The notes under the pieces: generated by a model | What the model saw: the letters and a program-made list of their open reading frames with translations, nothing else | The model's database searches: none | Told to the model about the DNA's origin: nothing | Shown: in pieces, positions 1 through 10,360 of the stretch | How the letters are laid out: every line of letters starts with the position of its first letter | Position numbering within the stretch: the first letter of the stretch is position 1 | Program-made: the position numbers and the translations under genes | From: Elymus sibiricus | Lineage: Eukaryota; Streptophyta; Magnoliopsida; Poales; Poaceae | Assembly: GCA_039707655.1 (NCBI GenBank) | Contig: CM077674.1 | Location: 238,367,904 to 238,431,903, forward strand | DNA length: 64,000 nucleotides | Reading direction: 5' to 3'

Positions 1-391
1 TTGTGCCACCGGGTGTGCTCTGATAATTCCCTCGAAGAAAACAATCTTTGTAACCGTGGGATTATTGAAAAGTATCAAAGGATCTTGTGAGGAACCTTTT
101 TCTTCCCATCAACGTGTCTCCACCTTGATGTAACACAGTGGGGACAACGAGTACTATTGGCATAGTCTTCCCATATAAAATGCAATCATACTTTCATACA
201 TGAATTGTCTGATATCCAAGACCAAGATCAGAAAGAGCTCTCTTAGCATCAACGTAAGATTTCAGAAAGTCCACCTAAGGCAAAGTATGATTCAACAACA
301 GAAAAAGCATATTGAATGTCTTGTTGGCCATACACGTATATGTTTTGAGATGAAGCACCCTGATAATGAATTCCATCCGTGTCATAGTGTC

Positions 392-838
392 TCATCCCTT
401 GTGAAGGGGTTTCATCGCTTCTTCGTTGAGCTTCTTAAAAATGTCCAATCCAGCAGATGCATCTTCTCTATTTCCAGCTGTTCTTCCCATGTCATCCACT
501 AGAGCTCCCAGCATATCAAACACAGATTGTTGGTACAACTCAAAATCATTAAAGTCGCCAGATTCATAACCATCATCATTGGCAGTACAACTGCTTCCAC
601 CTATGTCCCCTGATTCCCCATGATAGATCCACCTCATATAGGTACCAAGCATACCAGTGCCATTTACGTGACATCTGACAACATCAATAGTTTTACAGAC
701 CCCATTACGACAGTTTTTGTATGGGCACAACGTATCTTTGGCCCCGTTGTTGCGAGCAAGTGTGAATTTAATAAATTGATTCATGCCAGCCATGTATGCT
801 GGCATCAGCAACATTCTAGTAATCCAACTATGATCCAT
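392..838 (-). pseudogene. CACTA transposase (TNP2-type), N-terminal transposase-associated domain
   Basis: This 148-residue reading frame matches the N-terminal transposase-associated domain of plant CACTA transposases. An aromatic-rich start (MDHSW at residues 1-5) is followed by a CPYKNCRN zinc-type motif at about 38-45, a conserved His near 57, and W...HGE at about 70-75. In this family the domain precedes the catalytic region of the enzyme that cuts the element ends in the nucleus. Only the N-terminal part is in this frame; the following sequence to position 1 has no long frame, so it is either an intron or decayed. The ATG at 838 fits the usual family start. Function is inferred from motifs only, and the copy alone could not be active. 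Confidence 0.7.
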
Positions 839-1458
839 TACATGTACAACATGAAAAGTAATTAGAACGCACTTGATATTTGCTACAATGTTTTTCAGTA
901 AACAGATATCACCTGAAATCGCCCCTGTTTCACTCTGCTACAGTCGCACGTGACTTTGCCCTTCAACTATGGTGTGTGGACTCGCCATACCCTTGCGGCT
1001 GCATTCACCCTTTTGTAGCATCGTCTCCGCATTCACCTCACCGTGTCAGCCTCTCGGCCCGCCGGGGGCGTGGTATGAGGGAGGGACCTAAGTCGACCAT
1101 CCCAATTCCTTTTGTTAGGAGGGAACCCGATGATCCCAATTCCCAGTTCCGCTATTATGTTTTGTGTTCCCACTAAATGAGTCAGCTGAAAGGAATTACT
1201 AGTTATTTTCTATTGACATTTACAAAAAAATGACCCACCAACATTAACTGTAATACTGAGACTCATCGCACAAAATGGGCATGCCTAATGACGGCCCAAT
1301 ACGTCACCAAAAATCAGCCCGGGACATCGCCAAACTTGCCGAGGGCGCTGCCCTGGGGGGGGCTCGTGACGGTGGACCATCACAAAAAATAATATTTGGT
1401 GATGTTTCATGTTTCGTCACCAGGGTTTTTGTCACAAAATAGAGCAAATTTTGTAGTC
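839..1458. other. CACTA 5' leader and subterminal region, no gene
   Basis: I see no convincing coding sequence here. From about 1210 the sequence holds the subterminal part of the CACTA end, with repeated GTCACC/GGTGAC-like words and the TIR-like end at 1441-1458. The open frame at 880-1176 is probably fortuitous. Confidence 0.5.
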
Positions 1459-1837
1459 ATGTGTTCGCTGTGGTGAGGAGCGACCAGAATTGGGTTAGTG
1501 TCGAGGAGTGCCTTTGTTGTAGGGCACGAGCCAAAGTGCCCCGATTTGTCCCGATGTTCACAAATTGGATGTGGATGCGAGGGAGAAATCTAAGAACGAA
1601 CACGAGGGGAAATCACAAGAGGAACACTCAAAAACAAGTTCAATCACACATCCACTAGACTGACAAACACACAAGATCCACAAGGTACAAGAACAATCAA
1701 AGGGAAACCAATACAAGGTAGAGTTCATCCCAAATCCATGAAGGAGATGAGGTCTTGATGATCTAGATAGATCCTTCCCTAAAGGGGTCTTGAATCCCTA
1801 AGGGATCTTCTTCAATGGAGGTCTTGAACTCCAATGG

Positions 1838-1839
<2 letters not shown>

Positions 1840-1882
<43 letters not shown>
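1840..1882. repeat. (CT)n microsatellite
   Basis: An uninterrupted CT dinucleotide run of about 42 bases. On the minus strand it lies just downstream of the TATA-like box near 1960, in what would be transcribed leader or LTR sequence. Confidence 0.95.
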
Positions 1883-1887
<5 letters not shown>

Positions 1888-2029
1888 TCATGAGCTAAGC
1901 TCTACTGTCTAGATCTAATCTTAGCTAACCCTAGAAATGAAGAGGGGAAGGAGTATTTATAGTCTAGCCACGAAGTGGGAGGTGGGAAGGAGAGATACAT
2001 GGGCCTCGGCCCCGTCCATGTGTGCAGGC

Positions 2030-2320
2030 AGGTGCCAGATGTCCGGGCTGGGGCCAGATGTCCAGCCGTTCGTGAGGCGCCAGATGTCCGGGCACTGGCC
2101 AGATGTCCGGCCCGATGGTGGCCAACTTCTGGATGGTTCGGGTGTCCTCCTGCCGGATTTCCAAGGGACATGCCGAATGTCCGGCCCGACTTAGGGCACT
2201 GGATGTCTGGGCTTCGGCTGGTTGTCCGACCGCTGATGCCTTTGGTCATCTATTGGTGCAGCTCCTTCTCAGCTGCACAGACGCCGGATGTCCGACCCTT
2301 GGCCTAGATGTCAGGCCGCT
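2030..2320. repeat. Dispersed repeats of a near-palindromic CCAGATGTCCGG word
   Basis: About eight variants of GCCAGATGTCCGG or GCCGGATGTCCGA occur in 290 bases, for example near 2035, 2060, 2088, 2100 and 2285. The core GATGTCCGG is near-palindromic with CCGGACATC. They lie between the decayed frame and the TATA-like box of the retrotransposon fragment, so they may be U3 repeats. Confidence 0.6.
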
Positions 2321-2765
2321 GTAGCTTCAGTAGTTCCGTCTTCTTCTGTCTTTGCTTCCATGCTTCCCTTGTGGATGGTGTAGTTGTTCCTTGGCACTTG
2401 CACTTCTCCTCGTCATCCGTGAAGCTCCGACGATACCTAGGCATGCACACGGGAGAAGTGTCAAGTAGTATACCATCCTCGAAGGGATCGAGTGAACACG
2501 CGAAAAGGAGATGATTCACCTTTGTGTATGCGAAGTAGATGTCGCATGTGTCACTTGCTGAACGGAGTCTTGACATGGTGATGTCCGTCGGATGCTTCGC
2601 ATCATCCCCTCCCCCTTGGGAAAGATCTGTCCTCGGATCAAAAACCAAATCACCATGGGAAAGAGATGGCGTCACCATGTAGAAGTGGATAATCACCAAG
2701 CACTCATCATCTTGAAGCTCAAAATGGGCACTCTCCATTGTTGCACCATATCGTGATCCCTCCAA
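2304..2765 (-). pseudogene. Retrotransposon reading-frame remnant, unknown domain
   Basis: A 153-residue frame with no catalytic motif that I recognise. It contains DLVFDPRTDLSQGGGDDA at about residues 59-76, a phrase that in Triticeae sequence I associate with the C-terminal part of Gypsy-type polyproteins. The start used here is simply the first ATG. Upstream on the same strand (2766-2900) the frame is closed by stops, so this is a fragment. It could instead be a retrotransposon-borne ORF of unknown role. Confidence 0.35.
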
Positions 2766-3119
2766 AAGGAACTAGGGCAACAAACACTTGGAAAAACAAA
2801 TGTGGTTAGCATTAGTGCAACCAAGCATTCACGAGGTGATTCACCCAAAAAGTGTTGTCATCATGCATAGCATATGGTACGACAAAGGATTGTGGCATGA
2901 CATCACTACAAAAAAACACTTCCGTGATAATACATCTTTGTCATAGTAGGTCACTTTTTCTGTCACGCTTGTACATCCATGACGATTTTATGACATAATC
3001 AAGATAGTCATACTTGTGCTGTCATAGAAGTGTTCCATGACAATACTCAAATTATCATCACGGAAGTGTCCACTTTCATGACGATAAATGGCGTGTCATG
3101 GAAGTGATTTTGTCAAGGG

Positions 3120-4190
3120 TAACCGGCACGTGGCATCCACCATAAGGGGTCGCCGTTAAGCTATCGAGTCCAGTTTTGGATCCGATAACCCGTTAACAGC
3201 CCCAACCAATGGTGATTTTCCATGTGTAAAATTCTCAATCGCCAACGGATCCACATGTCAGCTCGGCGCTACGACAAATGCCACTCATTCAATGGATGAG
3301 ACGCATGTATTAAACAAGGACATGTGGCATGGCCCAAAAGTGGCCCATTTAGTTTAAAAGGCCATCCCACCTAAAGGCCCACAAGATTTTTTCTGATACT
3401 AGTGTGCCGGCCCGTTAACAGCCTGCCATATTTTGGGCCGAATAACGACCATATAAGATCCAGCCCATTAATAGTCCACTGTGTTTTTGGGCCCATTGAA
3501 AGCCTGGTTTGTATTTTGACCTGTTAAAAGCCCATTAAACAGTTTGATCCAATTCGTCCCGACGTTTGTCTCGACCTGTTAGCGGCCCTGGGTGAAATTA
3601 GGCCATTTCTGGCCCGGTTTCTCTTTCGGCCATTTAAGGGCCCTTTCAGCATGTGGGCCCATTTCTGGCCCATAGTGACTTTAGGCCTGTTAACGGCCCG
3701 TGGACTTCATGGATAAATTTCAGCCCAACCTGACTATCGGCCTGTTAAAGGACCATGATACAGTTGGGCCTAATTATGGCCCACTTTGCATTCGGCCTGC
3801 TTACAACCCATCATGTAATTGGGGCAATAGAGGCCTGAAATAATTTTTGGGTTGTTAACAACCCATCTCATAATTGGGCCAACCATGTGCCGATGTATGT
3901 TTTGTCCTGCTGTCGGTCCGTGAATTGTTCTACACAATTCATGCCCAATATACTGTTCAGCCTGCTAAAAGTCCATGATATTTTCAGGCCCAACTAAGGC
4001 TCGCTGTGTACTCAGCCTGTTAAAGGCCTGAAACTACTTGGGCCCAATTTACGTTTAGGCCTGCTAAAGGCCCGAGATGATTGTGCACCTGTTTCGGCCC
4101 ATATATGACGAGTTGCGGGCTGGCCTGTTTAGGTAGTATAATTATTTTTTAAATACCACTGAAGGATTACTTTTTGGCCCGTTGACCTCC
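3120..4190. repeat. CACTA-2 subterminal repeat region
   Basis: A dense set of short repeats built on GGCC(C/T)GTTAA(A)GGCC, in both orientations and about twenty copies, at for example 3408, 3525, 3577, 3680, 3741 and 4016. Subterminal repeats of this kind are where the TNPA-type protein binds in En/Spm. No coding sequence is visible across 2950-4470. Confidence 0.75.
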
Positions 4191-4473
4191 GTCAAAGGTT
4201 ACAGTCTTTTCAAAGAGCGATGATAGCATATAGAGTAAATAAATTATAGCATACTGACTAAGAATAAACCTAGACTATACAATAATGAAATTATGACAAA
4301 TTACATCCACTAGGCATGAAAGTTCGCCACCAGTGATAATAAAGCAGAACCAGACAACATATTACATACACTGGGCATCAAGATCATCACCAGTGCAAAT
4401 AATATACAGAACTGATAGCACTTCAACAAATTTTAGAAAGGTTAGCCTTGCCCGGGAACTGTAGCGCAAGCAG

Positions 4474-4887
4474 CTAAGCAAGCTGATGAGACCGCGCTTG
4501 TTTAACGCTTATATACTCCAACTCTAGCTGCATAGCATCAATGGACGCACTAGACTCCTTGTTGATATTCGATAGAGATTGGAGTTCCAGTAAAAGTTGA
4601 GCTGAAGCCTGTCTTTTTGCTTGAAGGTCAGACTGAAGAAGTCGAACAGACTCAGGCGATGACTTCATCTAACTTGTCTCACTGCTATTAGTGAGTAAAT
4701 TCAACACTACATTAAGACATGACTTTGGGGTTGTGTCACTATCTCCAAGATGTGTTGCCTTCTTCCCTGCAATATATGTTAGAGGGACAAGCAATGGGTT
4801 CATCTCACAATCATCGAGGCAGTTCTTCTTCGCGTCAGTGATGTCACTCTGAAAGAGAAAGAAGCACACAGATAATAGGTTTTGCAC
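4474..4887 (-). pseudogene. CACTA-2 ORF, C-terminal coiled-coil-like exons
   Basis: Two adjoining minus-strand frames (4887-4669 and 4668-4474). The downstream one has 64 residues rich in Leu, Gln, Ser and Lys with heptad-like spacing (LLQSDLQAKRQ, LLLELQSL), which suggests a coiled coil. The position near the 3' terminus of the element fits the end of a TNPA-like DNA-binding protein, but no Ptta motif is visible here. Exon borders are not resolved, and I place the coding role at low confidence. Confidence 0.35.
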
Positions 4888-5588
4888 AAATAAGCATCAG
4901 TGATGTCAATTCTTCCCATTTCTTAACGGCAAATAAAGATACAGTTTAAAATATCATTAACATAATATGGCATTGTTAATAGTTAAGACATGGCAGAAAA
5001 AATGGCATTGTGCAGGAGTGGCCAGCCTCACCACACCACTTGATTACATATCAAGAACACACGCATACATGCAGTGCTAAAGAACGTATAAGAATCAATG
5101 GTCAGTGTACTATTAATTTATCCATTTCTGATTGGCAAATAAAGAGACATGATTTAAATAACATTAACATAATATTGCATTGTTCATAGTTAAGACATAA
5201 GAGGATATAACATTGTTATGTAGTGTGTAGTTTCACCATACCACTGTATTACAGATCAAGAACACAAACATATACATGTAGTGCTAAACAGGATCACTTG
5301 CTCTGTTTAGTTTAATTTACATGGTATGAATAAGGCACTTGGTTGTACAACTAAAAACTGAAATTGAAAAGGTCAAACTTATGTTTATGAACTTCTTCAT
5401 AATAAACTTTGAACAAGCATTTGATGCAAACGTCAAAAATAAACAGCAGTTGCAGTCAAGCCTATCCAAATATACACAAGAAAGTTTGATGGCTCGAGAA
5501 GGACAAACTTACGTTAGTAGTGAATACCAGATCTATAAAGCCCTTGTACATGTTGATGGGGGGCAATTGAAGAAGTTTACTAGAGAAT

Positions 5589-6115
5589 ATTCTTCATAAG
5601 CATTGCCTTTATTCTACATTTTGTTAAGAGTAAGTATAGATGTGATAATATAGGAACAAAAGGAGAGTCTTTAAGCTAAGATGCAGAGTGATGCGACATA
5701 ATCAACTAGCTATAAATGTAAGTACAACAATACAGCCAAAAGGTACTGACAAGAGCAATGCAGGGCTAAACTTCTTCACTAGCATTGGTTTTATTAGACA
5801 TTTTGGTAAGAGTAAATATAGATCTGATAATGTGTAAGGAGGACAACGGAAAATACGCTATGAAGTGATGGTACATGAACAACTAGCATTCAATATAAGC
5901 ACAGTGATAAAGAATAACATGTACTTACAAGAAAAATGCAGAGCTAAACTTCTTCATAAGCGGGTTTATTCTACATTAATGTAAGCCTTACTATAGATCT
6001 GATAATTTGGAGCGAACAATGCATAAGCAAGCTATCATGCACACTGATGTCACATAATAAACCTGGTATGAATGTCAGTACAGTCGTACAGGATAACAAG
6101 TACTAACAAGAGCAA
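5589..6115 (-). repeat. Three tandem units of about 180 bp inside the CACTA-2 gene
   Basis: The phrase CTTCTTCAnnAGC recurs at about 5589, 5771 and 5949, a period of 182 and then 178 bases. Other shared words follow in each unit (TAAGAGTAAATATAGATCTGATAAT; TACTTACAAGA or similar). On the minus strand each unit has a short AAGAAGTTTAGC...CTTG segment followed in at least one copy by GTAAGTAC, a good splice donor. This suggests tandemly duplicated small exons or intron blocks. Confidence 0.6.
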
Positions 6116-6284
6116 AGCAGCAAGCAGCATAGTTGCGGTATCTTGTCGTCCATTTCAAATCGTACTCTTCTTCGAGCAGTTTTCCTGCATAAGAGATCAG
6201 TAAGGCACATGTAGAAATGTAGAAGTTCAAATTGTGATGTGATATCATAGACAGTACCTCATCCAGGGGACGAGACCAACGCAT
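6075..6284 (-). pseudogene. CACTA-2 candidate exon(s)
   Basis: On the minus strand a segment ending GATGAG is followed by GTACTG (possible donor, near 6256). After about 70 bases, TTATGCAG (possible acceptor, near 6186) precedes a frame reading GKLLEEEYDLKWTTRYRNY. The charged, aromatic-rich segment looks like real coding sequence, but I recognise no domain. It sits between the proline-rich exon and the coiled-coil exons of the same element. Confidence 0.3.
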
Positions 6285-6704
6285 AACAAGGTTTTTCCAT
6301 TTAATGTCTCATAAATTTGGCACAGGAGACTTCACCAAAATTTTGTTTATAGACTTGCCATCAAAGTGTGTTTTCCTCAGGTAACACCGATACTGCTACA
6401 ACGCATCCTTGAAAAGCACAAGTAAGCTTTGCTTGTCATGACTATCCAGATTGACCATCGCCGACTTAGAAGAATGTAATGTAAAATTATTTATTTGTTC
6501 AATCAGCAGAAAACAAGACAATAATCACCATGAATAATGGCACTTACACGTAAGTGGGACAAGAAGATTTGAAAATGGTATTTTCTTCACTATAATCTTC
6601 CCATGATGCGAAGATACACAGTGGTTCCTAATAACATTGAAAGCATTGTATTTTAAACTAGGAATAATTGGAATGGGGTTCCAATATGAGGGAATTGGGG
6701 CTCT

Positions 6705-7082
6705 CTAAAGTTGGAATACGTCTTTGGCCTGTGGATTTGGTGTAGTTTTTGCTGGACTAGGATTTTTCTGTGCTACGGCAGGTGCAATGGCAACCGGAAT
6801 CGGCATACCTTTTGCTGGAGTGCGGGTCCTGTGTGGTGGGGCTAGTGGTATGGAAAGTGGAGTATGGGTACATTCTGCTGGAGTTGGGCTTAGGTTTTGT
6901 GTCGCTGGTTCTACCACCAACATAAGTTGGGCGCTATGTGATTTCTCCGGTACCACCACATTTTTCAAAGACTTTGTTTGCACTCCTTTAGGTTCTGCAG
7001 TCACCCTCTTCCTTTTGGATGTCTGATACACAAGAACAACATTTGAATGGAAAAACATTGTATGATGACAGATGGAATAGGT
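6705..7082 (-). pseudogene. CACTA-2 ORF, proline-rich basic segment, split by LINE
   Basis: The minus-strand frame starts with a basic KRKR cluster, which could act as a nuclear localisation signal. It continues with a Pro/Thr/Ala-rich stretch containing repeated TPAKG/SPAKT and ends with a stop at about 6705. The upstream part of the open frame (7098-7274) is LINE sequence, so the true exon begins at or before 7082 and its upstream context now lies beyond 10246. Such proline-rich linkers are common in TNPA-like products. No catalytic motif is visible. Confidence 0.4.
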
Positions 7083-7097
7083 ATTGATAATGGATGG

Positions 7098-7581
7098 TCC
7101 TCTGCTTGAACAGCTGGATTGGTTCTTCACCACTAATAACTGGACACACACATACCCCAAGACCATGGTCAAGCCCCTAGGTAGACCAGTTTCAGACCAT
7201 ACACCCTGTCTAATTTCAATTGAGACCACCATCCCCAGGAGCAAACTTTTCAGGTTTGAGTCACATTGGATCAATCACCCTGGTTTCTTTGATGTGGTCA
7301 AAAGCACTTGGGAGAAACCTGTGAAAGCACAAAATGCAGCCACTGTGATGTGTAGAAAATTTAAAGCCCTTAGATATGCACTTAAGCATTGGAGCAAGAA
7401 CATTTCTAGGCTATCCATAGCTATTGAAAATTCCAATAAAGCCCTCCTGCTCCTTGATGACATTGAGAACAAAATAAGCCTGACCACACCTGAATTTAAC
7501 TTCAGAAACATCTTAAAGAAACATATCCTCAGGCTGTTACAATACCAGAAACTCTACTGGAAAAAAAAGATGCACAATTAG
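7098..7581 (+). pseudogene. LINE ORF2 endonuclease, C-terminal part, and linker
   Basis: The frame enters from the LINE boundary and contains SDHTPCLI, the conserved SDH motif that ends the apurinic-type endonuclease domain of plant L1 ORF2. This is followed by the Phe/Trp-rich linker (FRFESHWINHPGF) typical of these proteins before the reverse transcriptase. The frame closes at 7581. About 100 bases with stops and a shifted frame then separate it from the RT frame. The endonuclease catalytic core is absent through 5' truncation. Confidence 0.8.
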
Positions 7582-7686
7582 GTGGGTTCAGTTTGGAGAT
7601 GAAAATTGAATTTTTTTCAAGCAATGGCCTCTGAAAGATAAAGGAAAAATCATATAGCCTCCCTCTCTGACACCAATGGACTCACA

Positions 7687-9543
7687 GTGGATGATCATAC
7701 GGCCAAGGAATCTGTCCTTTCTAATGCATTCAAAGACAGGTTGGGCACTAGCTCCCCACACAACATGGAATTTGACCTTGAGGATATTATTAAAAAAATT
7801 GATGGCCTCCAGGAACACACTGTCCCTTTCTCTAGAGAAGAAATTAACCTAGTTATTAAAGAAATGCCAGCAGATAGAGCACCTGGACCAGATGGTTTCA
7901 CTGGGGTTTTTCTCAAGAGCTGCTGGCACATCATAAAGGAAGATTTCTACAGACTTTGTGATCAATTCTTTGAAGGAAATCTAAACCTTGAGAGCATTAA
8001 TGATGGCTTCATCACCCTGATCCCCAAGAATAACTCCCCTTCCTCAGTCAATGACTTCAGCCCCATCACTCTTTTAAACTGCTGCCTCAAGGTCATCACA
8101 AAGATTTTGGCCAACCGTCTTCAAAAACTCATTCTTAAAATCATCCACAGAAATCAATATGGATTCCTGAAGGGGAGATCCATACAAGACTGTTTAGCCT
8201 GGACTTATGAGTACATACATCAATGCCAGGCCTCCAAGCAAAAGATTGTCTTGTTGAAACTTGACTTTGCCAAAGCATTTGACACCAATGAACATGAAGC
8301 AATGTTGGACATCATGAGAAGTATGGGATTCAATGACAAGTGGCTGCAATGGATTAAATGTATTTTTGGCTCCGGTAAATCTTCTGTCCTTCTAAATGGG
8401 GTGCCTGGCAGGCAGTTTTATTGCAAATGTGGAGTCAGGCAGGGAGACCCTCTCTCCCCTTTAATCTTTGTTCTGGCTGCAGACCTTCTTCAGGCAGCAA
8501 TTAACAAAGCATTTAGACAAGGCCTTATCCATCTCCCATTCCCAAACCCTAACCAAGCAGACTACCCTGTCATCCAATATGCTGATGACACTTTGGTCAT
8601 CTTTCCTGCAGAAGAGGAGCAAGCTATCATAATTAAAAATATTTTGTCCAAGTATGCTAGCTCTGTTGGACTGAAGATCAACTTCCACAAATCCACACTG
8701 CTTCCCATAAACTGTGACTCTGACACATGTTCAAGATTGGCCACTCTTTTTGGATGTGTGGTTGGGCAGATGCCCTTCACCTACCTTGGTTTACCAGTAG
8801 GCACTACCAGACCCTCTGTCCAAGATTTGATGCCCTTAGTGTGCTCTGTTGAGAGAAGGCTATTTGCAACTTGGTCCATGATAAACTATGGTGGAAAACT
8901 GACTCTTCTTAACTCAGTGATAACCTCACTCACCATATTTTCTCTCTGCACTCTCAGATTCCCACAAAAAATCATTGACCTGCTTGATAAAATCAGGAGA
9001 AGGTGCCTGTGGACCAAAAAAACTGAGCAAGGGAAAAAATGCAACTCTCTGGTGGCATGGGATAGAGTTTGCCAGCCAAAGAACAAAGGAGGACTGGGGG
9101 TCATAAACTTAAAAGTTCAAAGTGATGCTTTGCTGCTCAAGTATCTGCACAAGTTTTACAACCATGCCCCTATCCCATGGGTTGAGCTAATCTGGTCCAT
9201 GTACTACAGCAACAAAATACCTCATGCCTCTGATCCTTGTGGCTCCTTCTGGTGGAAAGACATCATGAAACTAATGCCAATCTACAGGGGAGTGACCAAA
9301 GTTAATGTGAGAAGTGGGTCTAGCACCTTATTTTGGAAGGACCTGTGGCAGAACAATGTTCTAGCTGAACAATACCCAAGAGCATTCTCCTTTGCTACTA
9401 ATGAAGATATCTCAGTCCAAGAGTTCCTTGCCATCACCTCTCTCAATATGGCCTTCCATACACCCCTGTCCCCACAAGCCTTTGAGGAGGTCAAAAGCAT
9501 GCATGATGATATGTTAAACCTCACTCTGGAAACCCACAGGTGA
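7687..9543 (+). pseudogene. LINE ORF2 reverse transcriptase (RVT_1)
   Basis: A 618-residue frame with the motif series of non-LTR reverse transcriptases. It has [12 protein letters not shown] near residue 60, [33 protein letters not shown] (first catalytic Asp), [13 protein letters not shown], and the active-site YADD encoded at 8578-8589, then the thumb region with TYLGLPVG. It copies the LINE RNA at a nicked chromosomal target. It is in the same orientation and element as the endonuclease fragment upstream. The frame ends at a stop at 9541, where family members continue into the zinc-binding domain, so frameshifts divide it from the downstream part. Confidence 0.92.
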
Positions 9544-9550
9544 CTGATAA

Positions 9551-10111
9551 GTGGAGATATGTCTGGGTTCCTCTGAATATAAGTCATCTAGATTCTACTC
9601 CTATTACTTCAGGGATGTCCAGGTGCACCAAGTCTTCCTCTGGCTGTGGAAATCCAAATGCACCATGAAAATCAAAGTTTTTGGCTGGTTGCTCCTCTCT
9701 GACCGCCTCAACACCAAGAATATGTTGGCTAGAAGAAACTATGCGCTTGAAGATGGCACTGACTGTATACTATGCAACAGCCAAAGGGAAGAAACTATAG
9801 AGCACATGATCTTCAGATGCCCATTTAGTGTATCCTGCTGGAGAAAACTTGGAATTGAATGGACCACTCAGGGAACAAGGCTGGACTGGATTGCTACTGC
9901 AAAAGAGGAATGGAGGCGCCCACTATTCATGGAGATATTCTTTGGAGCTGCTTGGAGTATATGGAAAGAAAGAAACAATAGACAATTTAGAGGAATCCCA
10001 CCATCCTTCGCTGCCTGGAAAAAGAGGTTCACTGAAGACTTTGCGCTCCTTACCTATAGGGTGAAGGAGAAACACAAAACTTTCATTCTTACTTTTGTAA
10101 ACTCCCTCTGA
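9551..10111 (+). pseudogene. LINE ORF2 C-terminal zinc-binding region (zf-RVT)
   Basis: A 186-residue frame that continues ORF2 after a frame break near 9541-9570. It contains the plant L1 zf-RVT signature: W.WKSKCTMKIKVFGWLLL, then LNTKNMLARR and C..C (CILCN) with a spaced H and C (EHMIFRCPFSVSCW). The motif spacing is normal and the stop near 10111 lies about 120 bases before the A-tail, as expected for the 3' UTR. The start shown is only the first codon of the open frame. Confidence 0.85.
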
Positions 10112-10360
10112 ATAAATCTTCTCCCTCTGGCCAGCTGCCAAAGTGTAGGGTCATGTAAATATCTATACAGAACTACTATATTTAATTGAAAATTACAGTG
10201 AGAGGCTCTCTCACTGTTTCACGGTAAAAAAATTGATAATGGATGGGCATGTCATCTTCACATATATGATGAGTAAACTAAGCAGATGGCGGTGCAACGA
10301 AGTAGAAGATATGCAAGACACCTTCTGCAAGATACATTCTGCAAGATACATACAAGTATG

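Larger units (their letters stand above)
1..1458 (-). mobile_element. CACTA (En/Spm) transposon, 5' part, truncated by window edge
   Basis: The right edge reads ...TTTTGTAGTC at 1451-1458. On the minus strand this is a CACTA-type terminus (GACTACAAAATTTGC..., first base changed from C). The N-terminus of a TNP2-type transposase lies about 620 bases inside that end on the same strand, which is the expected order. The rest of the element lies left of the window, so no target duplication can be checked. The terminal 250 bases hold GTCAC/GTGAC-rich subterminal sequence. Confidence 0.7.
1459..2903 (-). mobile_element. LTR-retrotransposon fragment, minus strand
   Basis: On the minus strand the order is a decayed open frame (2765-2304), a block of repeated GGACATCTGG words (about 2310-2030), a TATA-like ACTATAAATACT near 1960, a (GA)n tract and a U5-like transcribed stretch. 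That order resembles the 3' end of a Gypsy element running into its LTR. Both ends are cut by CACTA termini (1458 and 2904), so neither LTR boundary nor a target duplication can be seen. The family is not assigned. Confidence 0.5.
7098..10231 (+). mobile_element. L1-type LINE, 5'-truncated, inserted in CACTA-2
   Basis: The element is bounded by a perfect 15-base target duplication, attgataatggatgg, at 7083-7097 and 10232-10246. It ends in a short A-run (about 10226-10232). It encodes the end of an endonuclease, a reverse transcriptase and a C-terminal zinc-binding region, all on the plus strand. ORF1 and most of the endonuclease are missing, as expected from incomplete target-primed reverse transcription. 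Length is 3134 bases. The coding region carries at least two frame breaks, so it is dead. Confidence 0.93.
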
